The notes: generated by a model from the sequence alone, not told the origin. Counted from the first letter of the stretch, positions 14,150 through 28,615 are shown. The stretch is 64,000 bases of DNA from Azadirachta indica (GCA_022749755.1 CM040452.1:17998350-18062349), one strand, 5' to 3'. A program made the numbers and translations.

Positions 14150-14600
14150 CTCAAACATGATTTATGAACGAGCATCTATAAGCTGTTTTTCGACAAAGAC
14201 TTCAAGTGTTTTCATTTCTCAAAAACACTTCTTAGAAAAGTCCTCTTAAGCGTTTCTTTAATAATCACTTCCAAGTTTTTTATTTGTTCCATACAGAACT
14301 TTTATATATAGAGCTATCAAATGTGCAAATTGGGGACAAAAACTCTTTTTAACAATTTTAAATCACTTTTTATGGCTTCAAAAGCGCTCACAAAGCATAC
14401 TAATATTTGTTTCAGTACTTCTGATGTCAAGTTTTCTACACTTGTGTGGCAATTAGTGTTTTGATTTCCGTCGCATATAATTTCATTGATATAGACAGAG
14501 ATGCCTTTTGGTGGGCACAGGAATTTTCTATAGAAGCACTTGATACTGAAGCATTATCAGGTTCTTTGCTGGAAGTATTTCTTATAGAAGCATTCTGAAA
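14150..14600. mobile_element. Decayed MITE-like sequence
   Basis: This patch is dense in variants of AAGCACTT, AAAACACTTCTTAGAAAAG and AAGCGTTTC on both strands (for example 14190-14260, 14330-14400 and 14535-14605). Such text is typical of short non-autonomous DNA transposons of eudicots, whose ends carry AAGCGCTT-type motifs. No clean terminal inverted repeat or target-site duplication could be marked, so the boundaries are approximate. Confidence 0.3.
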
Positions 14601-14852
14601 ACATCTTATAACTTAGTTTAGCCACTACCAATTAGGAATTGTTCGTAGAGGTTAATTCTGTTCCCAGGATCATTTTTCGCGCTTATTTATATTTCTTATA
14701 ATTATAGTAGTATGTAACATATTTTATGCATGCACATTGTGTTTGGGCTCACTTGACGTTAATCTTGTCCTTGTCCATGTCAGCCATTCATTTGCAGCTA
14801 GTTGGTTTTATCTCTGTCATATTCTTATATGTTATGTGCTTTGTGTTTACAG

Positions 14853-15040
14853 GTCTGATCATTCTTGTCAAGTTTCATGTCTGCATGTCGTACTGAGGTG
14901 TGTGTTTCAACTAATGGAGAGATGAATCCTTGTTTCTCAAGTAACAATGGAATTTGTCTACCATCATTATATGTGTGATTTGTTAATGGGACATGTTTGT
15001 ACTTATTTGGAGATGTGAACAACATATTATTGTTGAACTT
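14853..15040 (+). other. Possible spliced 3'-UTR exon of UBL5
   Basis: A pyrimidine-rich stretch ending TTTACAG at 14852 is followed by about 190 bases less AT-rich than their flanks. They carry no long reading frame and end in T-rich text that could be a polyadenylation region. It could be the second exon of a UBL5 transcript whose intron lies after the stop codon, or a separate non-coding transcript. Nothing in the coding sequence requires it. Confidence 0.2.
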
Positions 15041-16726
15041 CGCTTGTGTATTGCTTAATCTCTATCATCTGTGCAACTTATATTGTCCATGGACAATCTA
15101 GTCTTCCTTAGCATGTTCTATCTCTAAAGTACACATTGCCTGAGTTTCTCGTTTTTGTTAGTGATCTATTGTTTGCTAGCTTTTTTGTTCCTTAAGGAGT
15201 TCCTTTTTAAAGTACACATTTCTAGAGCTTTTCCTATTTTTGTTGGTGATAAAAAATGGTCATTCTACTTGATCAAATTTTTGAATTTCAATCATACTCG
15301 TTGGTGTTTTATGTTAGATTTTTATTTTAGCTTGTGTTTAATATTATACCTTGAGAAGAGTTTTTCTCATTTTTTTAGCAATCTATGGAGACTTTACAAC
15401 ATTGAATTATTTATATAAAAGTACATTTACCCTGGTTACTATTTTATCTTCTTTTATTGTTTTATCCTGTTACTTAATTGGGACATCTAGAACACATCTC
15501 TACTGCTCAAGTTGAAGTGGCATTTATGTGCATAAGCAAAGACTTTGATATGCTGAAAATCACCAAACTAATCAGAGTTGTATGCTATTATATTTTTCTT
15601 TATACTTTTGGTCTCTCAATGTTGCACATCAGACTTCTTGGTAACAAACATCAAATTTTATCAGGGTCGGTCTCTCTTCTAAAGTTGCTCCCGTAGACAT
15701 GTCACACTAAATTTCTATTAAGCATTAGTAAAAACTATTATAAAGTACTTTTTATGTTTTATTGCCAAACTAGCCTTCAGGGGGTCTCCCCCAGAAATTA
15801 ATATCTGAAATTGATGACTGTTTGCCCTTTTCCATTATGTGTATACGGATGATGTGCTATGCTTTCACCACCATGCTCAAGGGCTTCCAGAATTGGAAAC
15901 TTTCTTGGCCTCATCTAGAGACATAAGGTCATGTTATTAGAGTCCTGCATTCCAAGCAGCATAACATAAAGTGTTTATTAGATTGCAACTTCTTCTAAGG
16001 GTAACAACACGCAGACTGCTAAGGGAAAGAGAGGGGGAGAACAAATTAATTGAGAGGACAAGCAGGCATGTGTTGGTGGAACTAGATTTTATCTGAGGAA
16101 GGAAGAAGGAATATGCGTGATGGGTTGAAAATATACGATAATTTGTTCATTTTGTGGGTTACAAACTCACAATATACATGGTCGGGTCCAAATGTGGTTA
16201 TTAAAGGTTGGTCGTTATTATGATTGATCGGTCTGAATGATGGAATTAATTTTTTCTTTTCGGCATTTGTAATTTTGGAATTGTCTTCTGGTAGGTGTCG
16301 TATAGTGTATATCTAACTATTAAATACTACATTGTTATTGTATTTCAGTTGATACTGAAGAATATACGAAGAAAAAGAAGTTCGTTGCAGTGGCCACAAC
16401 AACCGGAAATACGGGACATAATGTTGACCGCTTGCTTTGCAGTATAGTTTTAGTATTCATGATGAGGTTTGGCAAATTCCCACTGAAGAGTATGTCCCAG
16501 AAATTTGGTTAACGCCGTGGATAATAATTGCATCTAAATATATAAAGTATTAATTAATGGCTAAAATCCATTAGCATCAGTTACAGCAATATGTTATTGT
16601 TATACACAAGCTGTTTTTTCATCCTTATCTCTTCTTACGTCCATTCCCTTTTCATTAGGTGAAAATGACCCACACTCTCTCAACTACTAAAACCAACTTG
16701 ATTTTCCAAATATAAATATTGTTGTG

Positions 16727-16793
16727 CCATCCCATCCCATCCCATCCCATCCCATCTCAGCAAGCTTTGTGGTAGCGAAGCTATCTTTAAATG

Positions 16794-16824
<31 letters not shown>

Positions 16825-16826
16825 GT
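16727..16826. repeat. Pentanucleotide (CCCAT)n and dinucleotide (GT)n microsatellites
   Basis: About five CCCAT units at 16727-16755 are followed, after a short unique spacer, by 13 GT units at 16801-16826. Both are perfect and so probably variable in length. They are intergenic and show no coding role. Confidence 0.9.
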
Positions 16827-19800
16827 CTTTGCTTAATTGTAACAGCAGCTATGAACATGGTTTTCTCTTTGATTTTTAATTTTGGTATATTTATTGTTTG
16901 ACCACGTCATATAATTTGTGTGTCACAAAATCACTACTGATTTGTAGACCACAGGGTGGGGTTGGCTCTCTAGCCATATTAGAAATAAAGGAAGAATTGC
17001 ATCAAAATGCCAAAACACTATCTATCAAAGCATGTGTTTAGAACAGTCTTTTTGTGGTCATTGATGGAACAGAGCAGTGGATTGGGTCCACACGTAAAAG
17101 AGGCAAACCCCGTATATTGATGTGGAGAAAAGACATCATACCAAACAATTTCGCTCATGATGATGAACTACTACTTTGTGGACAACAATACACTAGTCAT
17201 CCTTTGTCCTTTTCGACTGTGTATACACCATTTCTTTTACATTTTACATTAATTTGCCTTTTTGAAGGCTTCTTTAGCCACCAATATTAACATTCTTTCC
17301 TCGGCTGTATTTAAAAAAAAAAAAAAAATAGAACTTGTTCTAATGTCTCCTTTGTCATCATCCCAACCAATTATTTGAAAAAACATGACCTATTTTATAT
17401 TTTTTACAACAAACTAATAAAAATTTGTCTTCGCACAATTTATGTCGTCTTCAAAATTTTCTTTTTTTTTTTCTTAACATGTGAAAATTTTTAAAATGCA
17501 TTAAAATTTTAAATTTTGTTTCTAGCGTTTAAAAAATTTAGGATTTGATTATGGGGTTTATTCAGATTTATTTATGGGATAGTATTTGAAAATAAAAATT
17601 AACTATTTTTGCCTTCCCGTTTTATATATATATATATATATATTATATAAAACATATGGAGTAGTTAGTTCTGCCCAAATTCTCACGATAAGTCAAGGTC
17701 TCATTTTCTCTTCTCAGGAGAAGTCACCAGCGGTGAAAACTGAAATGTGTTGGATAAGAACTGCCTAGCCTACGACGGTGAAGAAAGAAAACCCCATCCC
17801 AGCCGTACACGTATGGGGGAGGGGCAACTGAGTGATAAGAAGGTGGGGTCCACCACACGAACGAAGAATTGAATCCACGTCACGAAATCTCTGTCGTTTG
17901 TGCTATCAGTATTGGTAAAGGCCTTTTGCCCGTACCCAATTGACTCACTTTTTACTAACCAGAACTGTTACGCCAAAAGTGTACGTTTACCCAATTTACG
18001 AAACGTATTTACATTTGGCTAATTAATTAATTCACCTTCTTTAAATTATCATGAAGTTGAAAATCAAAAGAATTGAAAAAATTAATTATTTATTAAAGAA
18101 ATACATATTAAAAAAAAATTAAATAAAATTGCTTTGCGTTCGTCCGTCCGTTTATCCCTCGTGTGGTTCTTAAAATAAGTCCTTATACTCAAGTAATCTA
18201 TATTTATTTATATTTATGTTTATAGCTCTTAACCACAAACATTTAAAACATCGTTAACACCTCTTTCAATTTTTCTTTCTTGCTTTGGATTCAGTGTTCC
18301 ATGTTTGCTACTAATCTTTTGTTTATTCATTTTATTTATATTTTCTATCCATCGTGCTTGAGGTTGAAGTCTCGAAGAAATTACTTTACAAGAATATCAA
18401 CTTGTATATTTATGTAGTTGATGATGAGAATAAATAATAATAAACAAAAAAAATAAATAAAATTAAAAATGTGAAAAAGGCAATGAAGGTAAAAATGGTG
18501 GTATCCCAATATAGAGAGAAAACCAGATCCCACAAATTAAGGGTTGGAACTGAAAACAGGGACAAAATTTTGAAATTACAAAAATAAATGCTTTGATCGG
18601 AGCAAGTTAACAAGTTCTTTCTTTCCTTTGCCCATTCAATTCATTCATTGACAACGCAAAGGTAGATGCGGACGTGGATCCCATTCATCCCCAAGTATTT
18701 TTTTTCTTTTTTTCTTTTTTTAATTTTTAGAAATAGTTTTGTACGAAATTTGTGATTTGTGTCTGTTACACACTGAAAATTAAAATTAATTAAAGATGGA
18801 CATCTTTATTCTCTAAATTTTAGGTAAATATTTGTTAAAAAATAAATATATTAAATATTGTAATAGAATACTATTAAACTCTTATTATCTTTTAATGGTC
18901 ATCTCAAGAAGACAGAATAGCTGAATAGGTGAAGTTCCTTTTTCTTTTTTCTTTTTTTTTTTAAGAAGAATAAATGAAAAAAAAAATTGCTTCATGAAAT
19001 TACATATGGTTTTCAAAGGGAAGGGAGTCAAAAGTCAAAACCAAGCCCAAAGGGCCCAACCATCAAAACGGCGACACAAATGGGACCGCACGTGGGGGCG
19101 ATGATTTGATTACTCCCTCAGACCCATTAGACTCGTAAGACTCGTAAATCAAACTTTTTTTTGTGTTTACCGTTAGGATGGACCCCACCATCACGTGTGC
19201 GTGCCCGTGCTAATTAATTATCAATTAATTAAGTAATTAATTAATGTGGACGAATGACTCTCGCAAACCAATAGTTGCTTTGAACTTGTTTTTTTTTTTG
19301 GTTTGTTTATTAAATTTTTATTTTTATTTTTAATATCTATAAAAGAAATTTCATTTGGGATTGTAAACAAACAGGGTCTTCTTGTCTTGTGTTTGTAAAA
19401 TTCAAAACTCTGAAATCTAAAAACATAGATCGACACCAAAACCGGCTTGCTTCCCTCAACTCAACAGTTAAAAAAAAAAAAAATTTATAACAGAGTGTTT
19501 TCCGGAATTTCAGATCCCAATTACTCAATTAATTAATGAATCACTTTCTTTTTCCAGATCCCAAAGCAATAGAAGTCTCAGGTGAAGATGTTGTTCATCT
19601 TCATTCTGATCTGATCCTCCTAACACCAGAGAGCGCAGAGCAATATCATCATCTAATTATATACATAACATAGCGCATGGGAAGAGGGGAGTCTTTGATT
19701 TTGATCCCTTAAATGAACAAATTATCTTACATAAAATATTATGAATGAACGGCAGTGGAGTGGGTGGAAATTATTTTGTCCGTAAGTTAATAATGTGTTG

Positions 19801-19994
19801 GAATCTTCCTCATATCACGCGTAGATCAACTGAACTAATCTTTGCCTCAACCTCAAGAACATGCGGATGCATGCTGCTGGACCTGGAATCTAATAATAAT
19901 TATCAAGGCAGCAGCAGCAGCAGGCAGCTTGTTCTGTCTACACTTATATGACATCATATAAGGTAGCTTATTATTTTTGAGATCCAATAATAAC

Positions 19995-20026
<32 letters not shown>

Positions 20027-20541
20027 CACACTCGCATTCAATATGGATATTCCAATTATTGGGTGGTCACACTCGCATTCAATATGTCCTGATTTATGGT
20101 TACGATTATCTATCTTCTTTCAACATACGGTACTGTACTGTACTGGATCATACTGTTACAACCCCTGAAATGACCCTTCACCTATAATCAATCTGTTATC
20201 CTCTCTACATTTTATAAATCAGAACTTCTATCTAATGTGCAACAGAGGTGAGAAAATCACAATCATAATTTATTTATAGTACTAAAAAGAGTATAGAGTT
20301 GCAGAAAACGAATTATGCAAACCTGAAAGGTTGCATATTAGCATAATAATATTATTATTATTATTAAGCATCAATATCCAGTCAAACATGTTAAAGCAAA
20401 ACTCCAAAGAAGCATATTCAGTGGTCATCATTAACAAAAGCCCTTTAAGATCCTGTTTCCACCAACTATATTAAATCAACAACTAAACAAATCTCAACAT
20501 CCATTCAATGTTTTCCAACATTGATTCTCAGCTGCTAAGAA

Positions 20542-23500
20542 CTATGCAAATATGCTTAAGGGACCTGTCTTATTTGAGGCATCCAGTCCATTCTTGGGAG
20601 TCCGCATCCCTGTGATCCATGTCCTGCAAATAAACATTATTTAACTTCAATCGGTCAAACATAATGTATTAAAGCCAACAATATCTCCAGAATATACTTC
20701 TGAACTGAATGAAAATTTTTTCTCTTTTGGCATTCAAGTCAAGTTTCCCATATGCTAAGGCAATAATCTATCCTACAACTTTCATATAAGAACTGAGAAT
20801 ATGTCCACAACATCTTTTCCCCATTCAGTAGTTTGTGACATAAAGAAGGGAATGTAATTGACTTAGAGTAAGCAGATAAAGTATCATTTTTCTCTAACCT
20901 TCCAACACTGTCGCTGCTTGAACCCATCAGAATTGTCAATCTTTTTGCTGTTTTCATAAAATCACTGCAAAACCCATAGGTAAAAAGAAATCAGACAAAT
21001 ATAACACCAAGAACATTAACTGAGATAACCACAAAGATATACAAACCCAAGCTGCAAAACATATGAAACCAAAATATTAGATACTATAGAAACAGGTTTG
21101 CGCAAATGATACCTGAATGGTTCATCTCCAGTTTGTTTCATAGCACCAGATGCATCTTGATATAGCACATGGCTTAACATCTCTGATCTTTCTATTCCAA
21201 ACATGTTGGCCAGCCTCTGATACAGCTCTTCATAAGAACCCAGAGCTGAGAGGTCAAGAGTTCGTCCAACATCCTCCGACTCCATGAACACCTTGCAGTG
21301 ACCAGTATCAAGAGTAGGTTCAGTAGCTCGTAATCCTCGGTTCCAGAAAAATTCAGAACTAGATGACTTTTCTGGTAAAATTTGCTGCTCATGAGTGGAT
21401 CCCAAACCATCGGATAATGCTTTCAATCTATCCGAACTCCCATCCGATGAACTTTTCCCAAAAACTTGTGAATTGACATCACTGGAACAGCTATGAGAAA
21501 TCTGCTGCTCAGTGAGTATTGGTTGACCAAAGAGTAAAAACTGGTGCTTTTTTACACTATCAGATTTCTCCAAGTTCTGACTAGAATTCCCCATTGTCAG
21601 CAAGCAAGATAAATTCTCATTACTGCTTGTATGGCTTGTCAGGATGCCATCAGAAACTCTAGAATTCGGATTCAACTGCTGGAAACTGGACAGAAACAGC
21701 CCTGACTGCAGCTTCTTGTTAAGATGGAAATCTGATAAAGATATTCCAAATTGAGCATGCCTGGCTCCCTGTATGCCTGCAGGAGTGTTGTCAGATAGAC
21801 AGCACAAGGGGCTGCTGGGCCCAAGGGGGTTGCCTGAAAATGACGGCATTGAGAATTGGCCGTCAAGAGGAAAGTCTAATTGTTGCGGGAGCCGCAACTT
21901 CTTTCTTGGTGGTGAAAAAGGTGAGAGGTGGATGACGGGCATGTTTGATACCAGTTCAACCAACCATGGGCTGACACGTTTCACATTTTGTAGCAAATCT
22001 GGCTCATCCCATGTCACCTGCAAAGATTTTTGGAACAGTGTGTAAGTAGGGATGCAAGAAGGACTAGATGAGCCTAGACTTTGCATGATATTATTTTGCA
22101 TATGTTTGAAACAAAATAATAATGGATAGATAGTCACATATTGCTTAAGCTGCAGAACAATCACATTACTTAAAGTTCTAAGACAGAAGGGATGTTGGAT
22201 TCAATGATTACCAGGCTACAATGCATGAGGTATATAATGGACCACATAATTTCTACAAAATGGAATAAATGTACTGTATAATATCTGATTGTAAGGTCAA
22301 TTTCTTTGTAACCACAGAACAAATAGACTATTTCTGTCATGTGCATTAAAGAGCATTGAATTTATTTTCAGTCCCCAAATTAAAGCCATTTATTGACAAC
22401 AGCAAAGCACAAGGTAGTGTACAATGCATGTGATTCTTGTCTGTCACGATGAGGATTATATTCCTTTGATTGCAATGAGAAGGTACACCGGCAAGAACCT
22501 AACGATTTAGGATATCCAGCATTTTCTATTAAAGTGAACATACATCCTAACACTGAAATAATATTGCTTGGTAACAGTGTCATCAAACATAAAGAAAATG
22601 ATAGCTACCGAATTCCAGACAAGTTATGCCAGAGATCTGTTTTAAGAGAGACAGTTAATTGATGTTTCAAACAAAGTTTACAGCCATACCACATGAAGAA
22701 AGGAGATGAAAATGCACATAAAATGAATCTCGAAAAATTCAAATTCCCAAGCAAATGAGACAACCAGTTTAGTGGGCATATACAGACTTGAAGGAAGGAT
22801 TGATAAAATGGTATATTAAGGATCATTAGCATTGCAATGCGGTGGCCTACTTAGCTGAAATGCACTTCAGTCTAAGCACATAAATTCACCCAAATCCATT
22901 CACAACCAGGGGACAAACCAGAAAATGACACAACTAAAGAAAGTCTAACATATCTTTGAAGAGTATTTAGTTACTCAAATTCAGTTTACCCTACAAACAG
23001 AATTACAAACTTAAAAAGGAGAGAACAATTCCCAAATGGAAAATATCAAATAACAGGTACTGATTTAGAAATATTAGAAATATTAGCAGTCCAACGTCTT
23101 AAAGACTATTATCAAATTACAGAAATATACCTGGAGAAGTCGCCATGGTGATTTAGGCCAGCGTATAGGATCAGCAACCTGAGCAGATGATATAGTCCCC
23201 ATGAACCAACTTATTCTTGAAGAATCCTCTGTTTCAAAAGCCATCTTGAACCTCATTCCACAGTGCCAATGGACCCTCATTGCCGCCCTCACAGCAGACG
23301 CCTTAACACAGAACTCTGGTGTGCTTGCACGGGGATAATAAACAACCTCAAATGGCTTACCATTAGCTGCTAGTGCTGCCGCCTCCAAAACCATCTCAGG
23401 TTTCACTTTTCCTCCATTACCCCTTAAATTTCCACCGGAATTGAAACTCCCACAAGAATTCAAATTCATATTCCCATTTCTCACCATCTTGTTCTCTTCT

Positions 23501-24252
23501 TCTCTCAAGAAACAGGAAAACCCTCCGTAAGGGTTAACAGTAACACAACTTCCATGATTTGAGTTCCACCCTGAAGATAGAGAGTCATTTGCATTCCCGA
23601 TTCCTTTCTTTGCCCTCCTTATCCCTACACATAGATCCCCATTTTGAGCTCTCAAGAACACAATAGAATCACCAGCAACGAGTTTCTTTTGGTTAACAAA
23701 CGTGCTCCACCCAGTAGTCAACAAATGCCTTCTGGGAGTCCCTCTATAAATATGTCTAAACTTCCAAATTTCTCCATGAACATCTTTAGCCACCACAGTC
23801 TGCACTGGGGGATCGGCAGTGTAGTCTAACCGCGGAAAAATAGTCTCAGCACAATACCTTGGCACAGAAAACCCACCCCCATTGTTAGCATCAGATTGCG
23901 TTAACGTTTTAGCAAAAGATGCCGGTTTGTCCGACTCAGCATCAGACCCAGCAGAATTTAAACTTAGATCGTTATCTTCAAAATCAATCTCAGTAGCTGG
24001 TATTGGAACCAGTCTTATCTTCGCATACACTTCATCAGTTTCGGAATCGGCCAAAAACTTAAGTGAAGTGGCCCGGCAAAGAATGAGAGGTGGGATTGGT
24101 GTTGAAGAAGGGAAATTGACAGAGCCAAGAGAGTGCTCAGCGTGGCCTTGAGGGAAGTAAAACACCGTGGAGTTTAATGGAGGAATTTGCACCATGGAGC
24201 CTGCACATGCGTGCCATAGTTGTGGATCAATGCTCTTCTCAATCTCCTTCAT
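20542..24252 (-). CDS. ARF10: Auxin response factor of the miR160-targeted ARF10/16 class
   Basis: The predicted protein has 724 residues from four coding exons: 24252-23131, 22017-21113, 20964-20899 and 20623-20542. The start MKEIEKSIDPQLWHACAGSM is typical of the ARF10/16/17/18 clade. A B3 DNA-binding domain spans about residues 113-214 (GGGFSVPRYCAETIFPRLD core). The auxin-response domain spans about 285-367. A Ser-rich middle region carries KHQFLLFGQPIL, a repressor-ARF-like LFG motif. A PB1-type (III/IV) domain lies at about 613-700. Class-C ARFs bind TGTCTC/TGTCGG elements in the nucleus and mostly repress auxin-responsive genes; this is family knowledge. The middle region holds a near-perfect miR160 site. 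The first intron, after codon 374, is about 1.1 kb. The ARF10 name is supported by neighbouring genes; ARF16/18 remain possible by sequence alone. Confidence 0.93.
21758..21778 (-). promoter_or_regulatory. miR160 target site inside the ARF coding sequence
   Basis: The + strand here reads TGCCTGGCTCCCTGTATGCC then T. Its first 20 bases equal mature miR160 and only the last base differs. The transcript is read from the - strand, so the mRNA is fully complementary over 20 of 21 bases. It encodes the conserved AGIQGARHA stretch (about residues 454-462) in exon 2. Such a site is expected to direct AGO1 cleavage. Confidence 0.95.
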
Positions 24253-27200
24253 TTGATGGCTTCTTTTGTTTTCTTTATGTTCCTTGCGTTATAAGAGAGA
24301 ACGGGTTCCAGCTTCAAGATTTGATTTTGCCTCTATGTAATGCTGTAATTCAGCGACCAAAACACTTGTAATCAAATTTTAGCAAAAGAAGAGTCGTAAA
24401 AGAAAGCTAAACAAAGAGCTGACAAGACAAAACAACTTCATTGAAAATCGATCTCTTACCTTGGTTTAATTGAAACAAAAACCCTTAAAATTCTACACTT
24501 CGTCCTCTCCAAAAACCTATATTTCTTTCAAAGTTTGCAACTTTATCTTAAAAAACCTGTTAGCATTTGCTAAATAGGCATAACAGTTCTTTGCAGGTTC
24601 TAAACCCAGCTTCAAATAAGCAAAAATCACCAAATTCGCCCTCGGAAAAAGAATAGGAAAAAGAAAAAGAGAGAGCCCGAAATGTGAAACTCTTTTTTGG
24701 GTTTTGTTAATCTTCTCCTTGTATCGTCAGAACCCAAAGTTTGCAGATTTTGAATCAGGGTATCCCTTTTTTAAATTTTACATGCACGGACAAAGCGAGA
24801 GACTTTAATCGCAGACGAGAAGAAAGCAAATGGTATCTGGTAAGTAGATGTCCACCGAATCATCTGGTTCAGAGACTTTTATATCTCTCTGATTCTTTTA
24901 CTATTCCCTTCACTTTTTTATCTTTTTTGTTTTGTTCAGATCTCGAACGAAGGTGTCTCTCTCCACAACCAAAACAAAACAAACAGAGAAATCTTAAACC
25001 AAACAAAAAAAGATAAAAGAAAATGTTTATAGTTTATTAACAAGGGAATTTAATGCTGGTTAAATTAAAATATCGCGATTTTCATGTCCAGATGCTGCTC
25101 GATAAAATGACCCAGTAAAAAAGAGGGCACGGGACAACACAGGAGCATAGGTGAGACATTGTTTACTGCTCTGAAATCGAAGCAGTACTCATAATAACAA
25201 GACAAACAAGTAACTATGGTTAAATATATTTGCGTTGTCAGACTAACCATGGTCAATTAGGTAGCCCATTGGAGCGGGAACACCAGAGCAACTCATCAGG
25301 AGTGGTCAGGTCTCAGGTCTGGTCTCGCTGTTTGTCTCTTCTCTTCTCAGTTTGTGAATTGCTGATGCAGTACTTGTAGTAGTATTGTACAATCAAATCA
25401 ATGGTTGTGATCTGTGATGATTTCTCCACTCAGTTTGTGAAATATCTTTATCTGAGTAGTGGTGAAGATAGACAGACAAGGAAATATGTCGGTAAGATAA
25501 GACTAATGAATGGATTAAAATTGTTGCCAAAATGTGACATAGTTGTTGCGATTAATAGTATCTATGCATTACATTTACATTACTGGAGGTAAAATCACAA
25601 AAATGCCCCCTCCAATAAATTAATTGTTAAATAAGTTAACCTAATCATCAATCTCAAATTTATATTTGCATCGCATCATTGATAATGAAGTGATGTTCAC
25701 GCGCGGTAAGATAGGTGGGCAAGTTTTTGTGAAGAAGGTACAGTACAGCGGGGGCGACGTATTTAACTGTGAGAGGATTAGATAGATTGTCCTTAAGTGC
25801 TTGCTTTTCTATGGATGGAGTCCGACCTTACCTTTCATGTCGTTTTGTTTGTGAATTCTTTCACTATTAACCAAAAACGACACCAGTCGCAACCTCCATG
25901 TCAACGGACTCTTTGTAATCCTGGATGGGCTTCTGTTGGTGAGACAAACACAAGTCTCATATAAAACTTTTTATATTTTTCTTTCTTTTTTATTACACAA
26001 ATTAAATCAATCAGTTCAATTGAGTGTTAGTAACATCATTATATATATATATTTATTTATTTATTAAGAAATAATGAAAAATATAAATGATAATAAAGTG
26101 CAAATTGTGGTTCTATTGTAAAATTAACTCTTTCATTTTATGATTAAATTATACAAAAAAGATTAAATTAAATTAAATTAAATTCAGCATTATGGGAAAT
26201 TACGTCAACAAAATTTCTTAATGATTTTATTAGTAATTATTTAAATCAAATACAAGGCATTAATTGTTTTACTTGCTATAGAAAGAGTAGGATGACACGT
26301 TTTGTTCAAAAATTGAAAGGAAGGCAAAGCAATGCAATTAGTGTTGAAAGGTTTGGACAAAAATGACATGTAAGTTGGAAAATGGAAAATGTTTTCTCGT
26401 TTTGTTTACAAATTAGTTAATTTTCTACCACTTGATTTCTTCCATTTGGAACATTGAAAATCAAATCATGATGCAACCAACACGTACCCTTTATCTCATC
26501 AACGTAAGCTCCACTCCAATTTGAGAAATACTTCCATACCATTTTAATTCCTTTCGTGATATAATTATCTTTTTTTTTTTTAAAAAAAATATATATATTA
26601 TAGTCTTAAGCTACCAATATATGCGAGTTGCATGGAAACTAAATATATAAATAAATTGATTAATTAATTAAAGAATTTAAAATATTTGGTGAAAAAACAA
26701 CATCAATACCGCCATAGGACATTAAACCAACTTAACACAAATGTTACCCTAAAAAGAAGATAGTTGCCCTACACTAGAGAGGCCCTATTACATACACAAT
26801 AGATATAGAATGAGAGAGCTTGTTCGGTAAACTATCAACATTGGTATGGACATATTACATCAACTCATTTAATGCATGACTATCACAACTATATTTATAT
26901 AAATAATTGTATATATGTGACCATAAACAATATACAATATTAGCTTTCAAATCAAGAGAGCTACTATAGTCTTATCTTGATTTTATGCCTAGTTTAGACC
27001 ATATATGTATACACATCTTAGTCTAAATCTCCCACTTATTGTTTTCTTATGGTTAGGCCAAACATTTTCCATTTTAATGTGTTTTATGTTATGGGTCTTC
27101 TCACTAATTATGGTCCTTTTAAGTTGACCCTTAACTTCCATGCCCAATGCTTCTTATAATGTTTATAAATAATTCAACCATAATGATTCGCTTCACATTA

Positions 27201-28542
27201 TTGATGATTAGGTGTCTCGGGATTTTTTTTTTTTATTAACTTTCTATTTCTGAATTATTTAATTTCATTAATTTTAATCAGTAATGCTATATGTATAAAT
27301 TATTATCACAAATTTCATGTACGTTATATTCTTTTATTTATGTGAAAATATATGAACACATGACAATGATAAGAATATTTTTAATATTTTTATTTTTTGT
27401 ATAGAGAAATTCATTCTTTTATTACGAACTTGCTCATTAAGTCATAACCTATTCAAATTTCATATTTTCTTTTATATTAAATTTATCCCAATTAATTGAA
27501 ATCAAAACCATTGGAAAGTAAATGGAAATGGTTCCGTCTTAAAAGCATAATTTTCGTGGCCTCTGCCTACCCCCTATGGCTATAACTATCATAACCGAAG
27601 CTTAAAATTCTCAATCATCACGCCTTCATTTTTAACTTTAATCTCATGTTTGTATTCACGTAAAAAGCAAGTGGTTGTGCAACTTTTGTTTCCATTTTTG
27701 TTATACATTATTATTACTCTCTCACCAGAATTCAAAACATCGCCGATTTAATCCCAACCTAACCGTAGTTTATGAATCTGCAAAACGACAACCCACCTGA
27801 CACCGTTTAAGACAAAACACAATTCTCTCACCGGCCTTTGCTATCATGCGCACTGTGCGCATGTGTTCATGATTTTTTTTTGTTAATAATTATTTTCTTG
27901 TTAAAAGTTATTTTGACAGCTAGAAAACAACCCCATAATGCTGAGTGATCGTACGAGTTGACCTGCGGGTAACCTGGCATGCTGTGGACGTATACGTGTC
28001 GGAAGGTGAATGGAGTGATGATTTAGTTTTAAAAGCGGAGATGATTAAAGATGTGGACCGTGTTGACGTTACAATGTAATGAATTGGAAGGTGGGGACCG
28101 GCGGGGTGAGACAGACCAGGAATCTCTGTTGTTATGTCTCAGAGACTGCCCGAACCAAACCGAACCAAACCACGCCATGATAAAAACCTCGCTTCTTAAT
28201 GCAATATTGATCATGTTCCACGTGTACGTATGAGATTATACCGCAGAAAAAGGACGTCCAGAAACATGCCAATTTACAATCAGGTCGTCTATCTGAAATC
28301 TGACACTTAATAAAACAACACCACCCTATTTTTCCATTCCCTTAAAAAACCAAAACCAATTGTGCATTGTGTTCGCGTAATTGCCCTTTCTCTCCTCGAG
28401 TCGTTGATTAATATTATTATTAATCTTAAAAAATAGGTTTACGAGAAAAGGATGTTCACGGAAACTTATATTTTCATTTATATTCTTAACCCATTTAAAA
28501 TTTACGATGGTAACATGTTATTACAATATTTTTATTTTTGTA

Positions 28543-28553
28543 TAATAATAATA

Positions 28554-28615
<62 letters not shown>

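Larger units (their letters stand above)
13572..20541. other. 7-kb intergenic region between UBL5 and the ARF gene
   Basis: I recognise no conserved protein here. A possible UBL5 3'-UTR exon (14853-15040) and a MITE-like patch (14150-14600) are listed separately. An open stretch at 16349-16512 follows a good acceptor-like sequence but matches no family I know. Simple repeats are (CCCAT)n at 16727-16755, (GT)13 at 16801-16826, (TA)n near 17622-17645, and a long A run at about 19998-20026. A 19-bp direct repeat, CACACTCGCATTCAATATG, occurs at 20027 and 20068. GC-richer, promoter-like patches lie at about 17780-17900 and 19020-19210, but no gene could be assigned to them. Confidence 0.5.

Noticed and set aside
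17054..17290. 78-codon plus-strand frame
   Set aside because: The first half looks mildly protein-like, but no family, flanking exons or splice sites support it.
20027..20086. 19-bp direct repeat next to a long A run, resembling a retroposon target duplication
   Set aside because: Both copies lie on the same side of the A run, so they cannot flank an insertion ending in poly-A.
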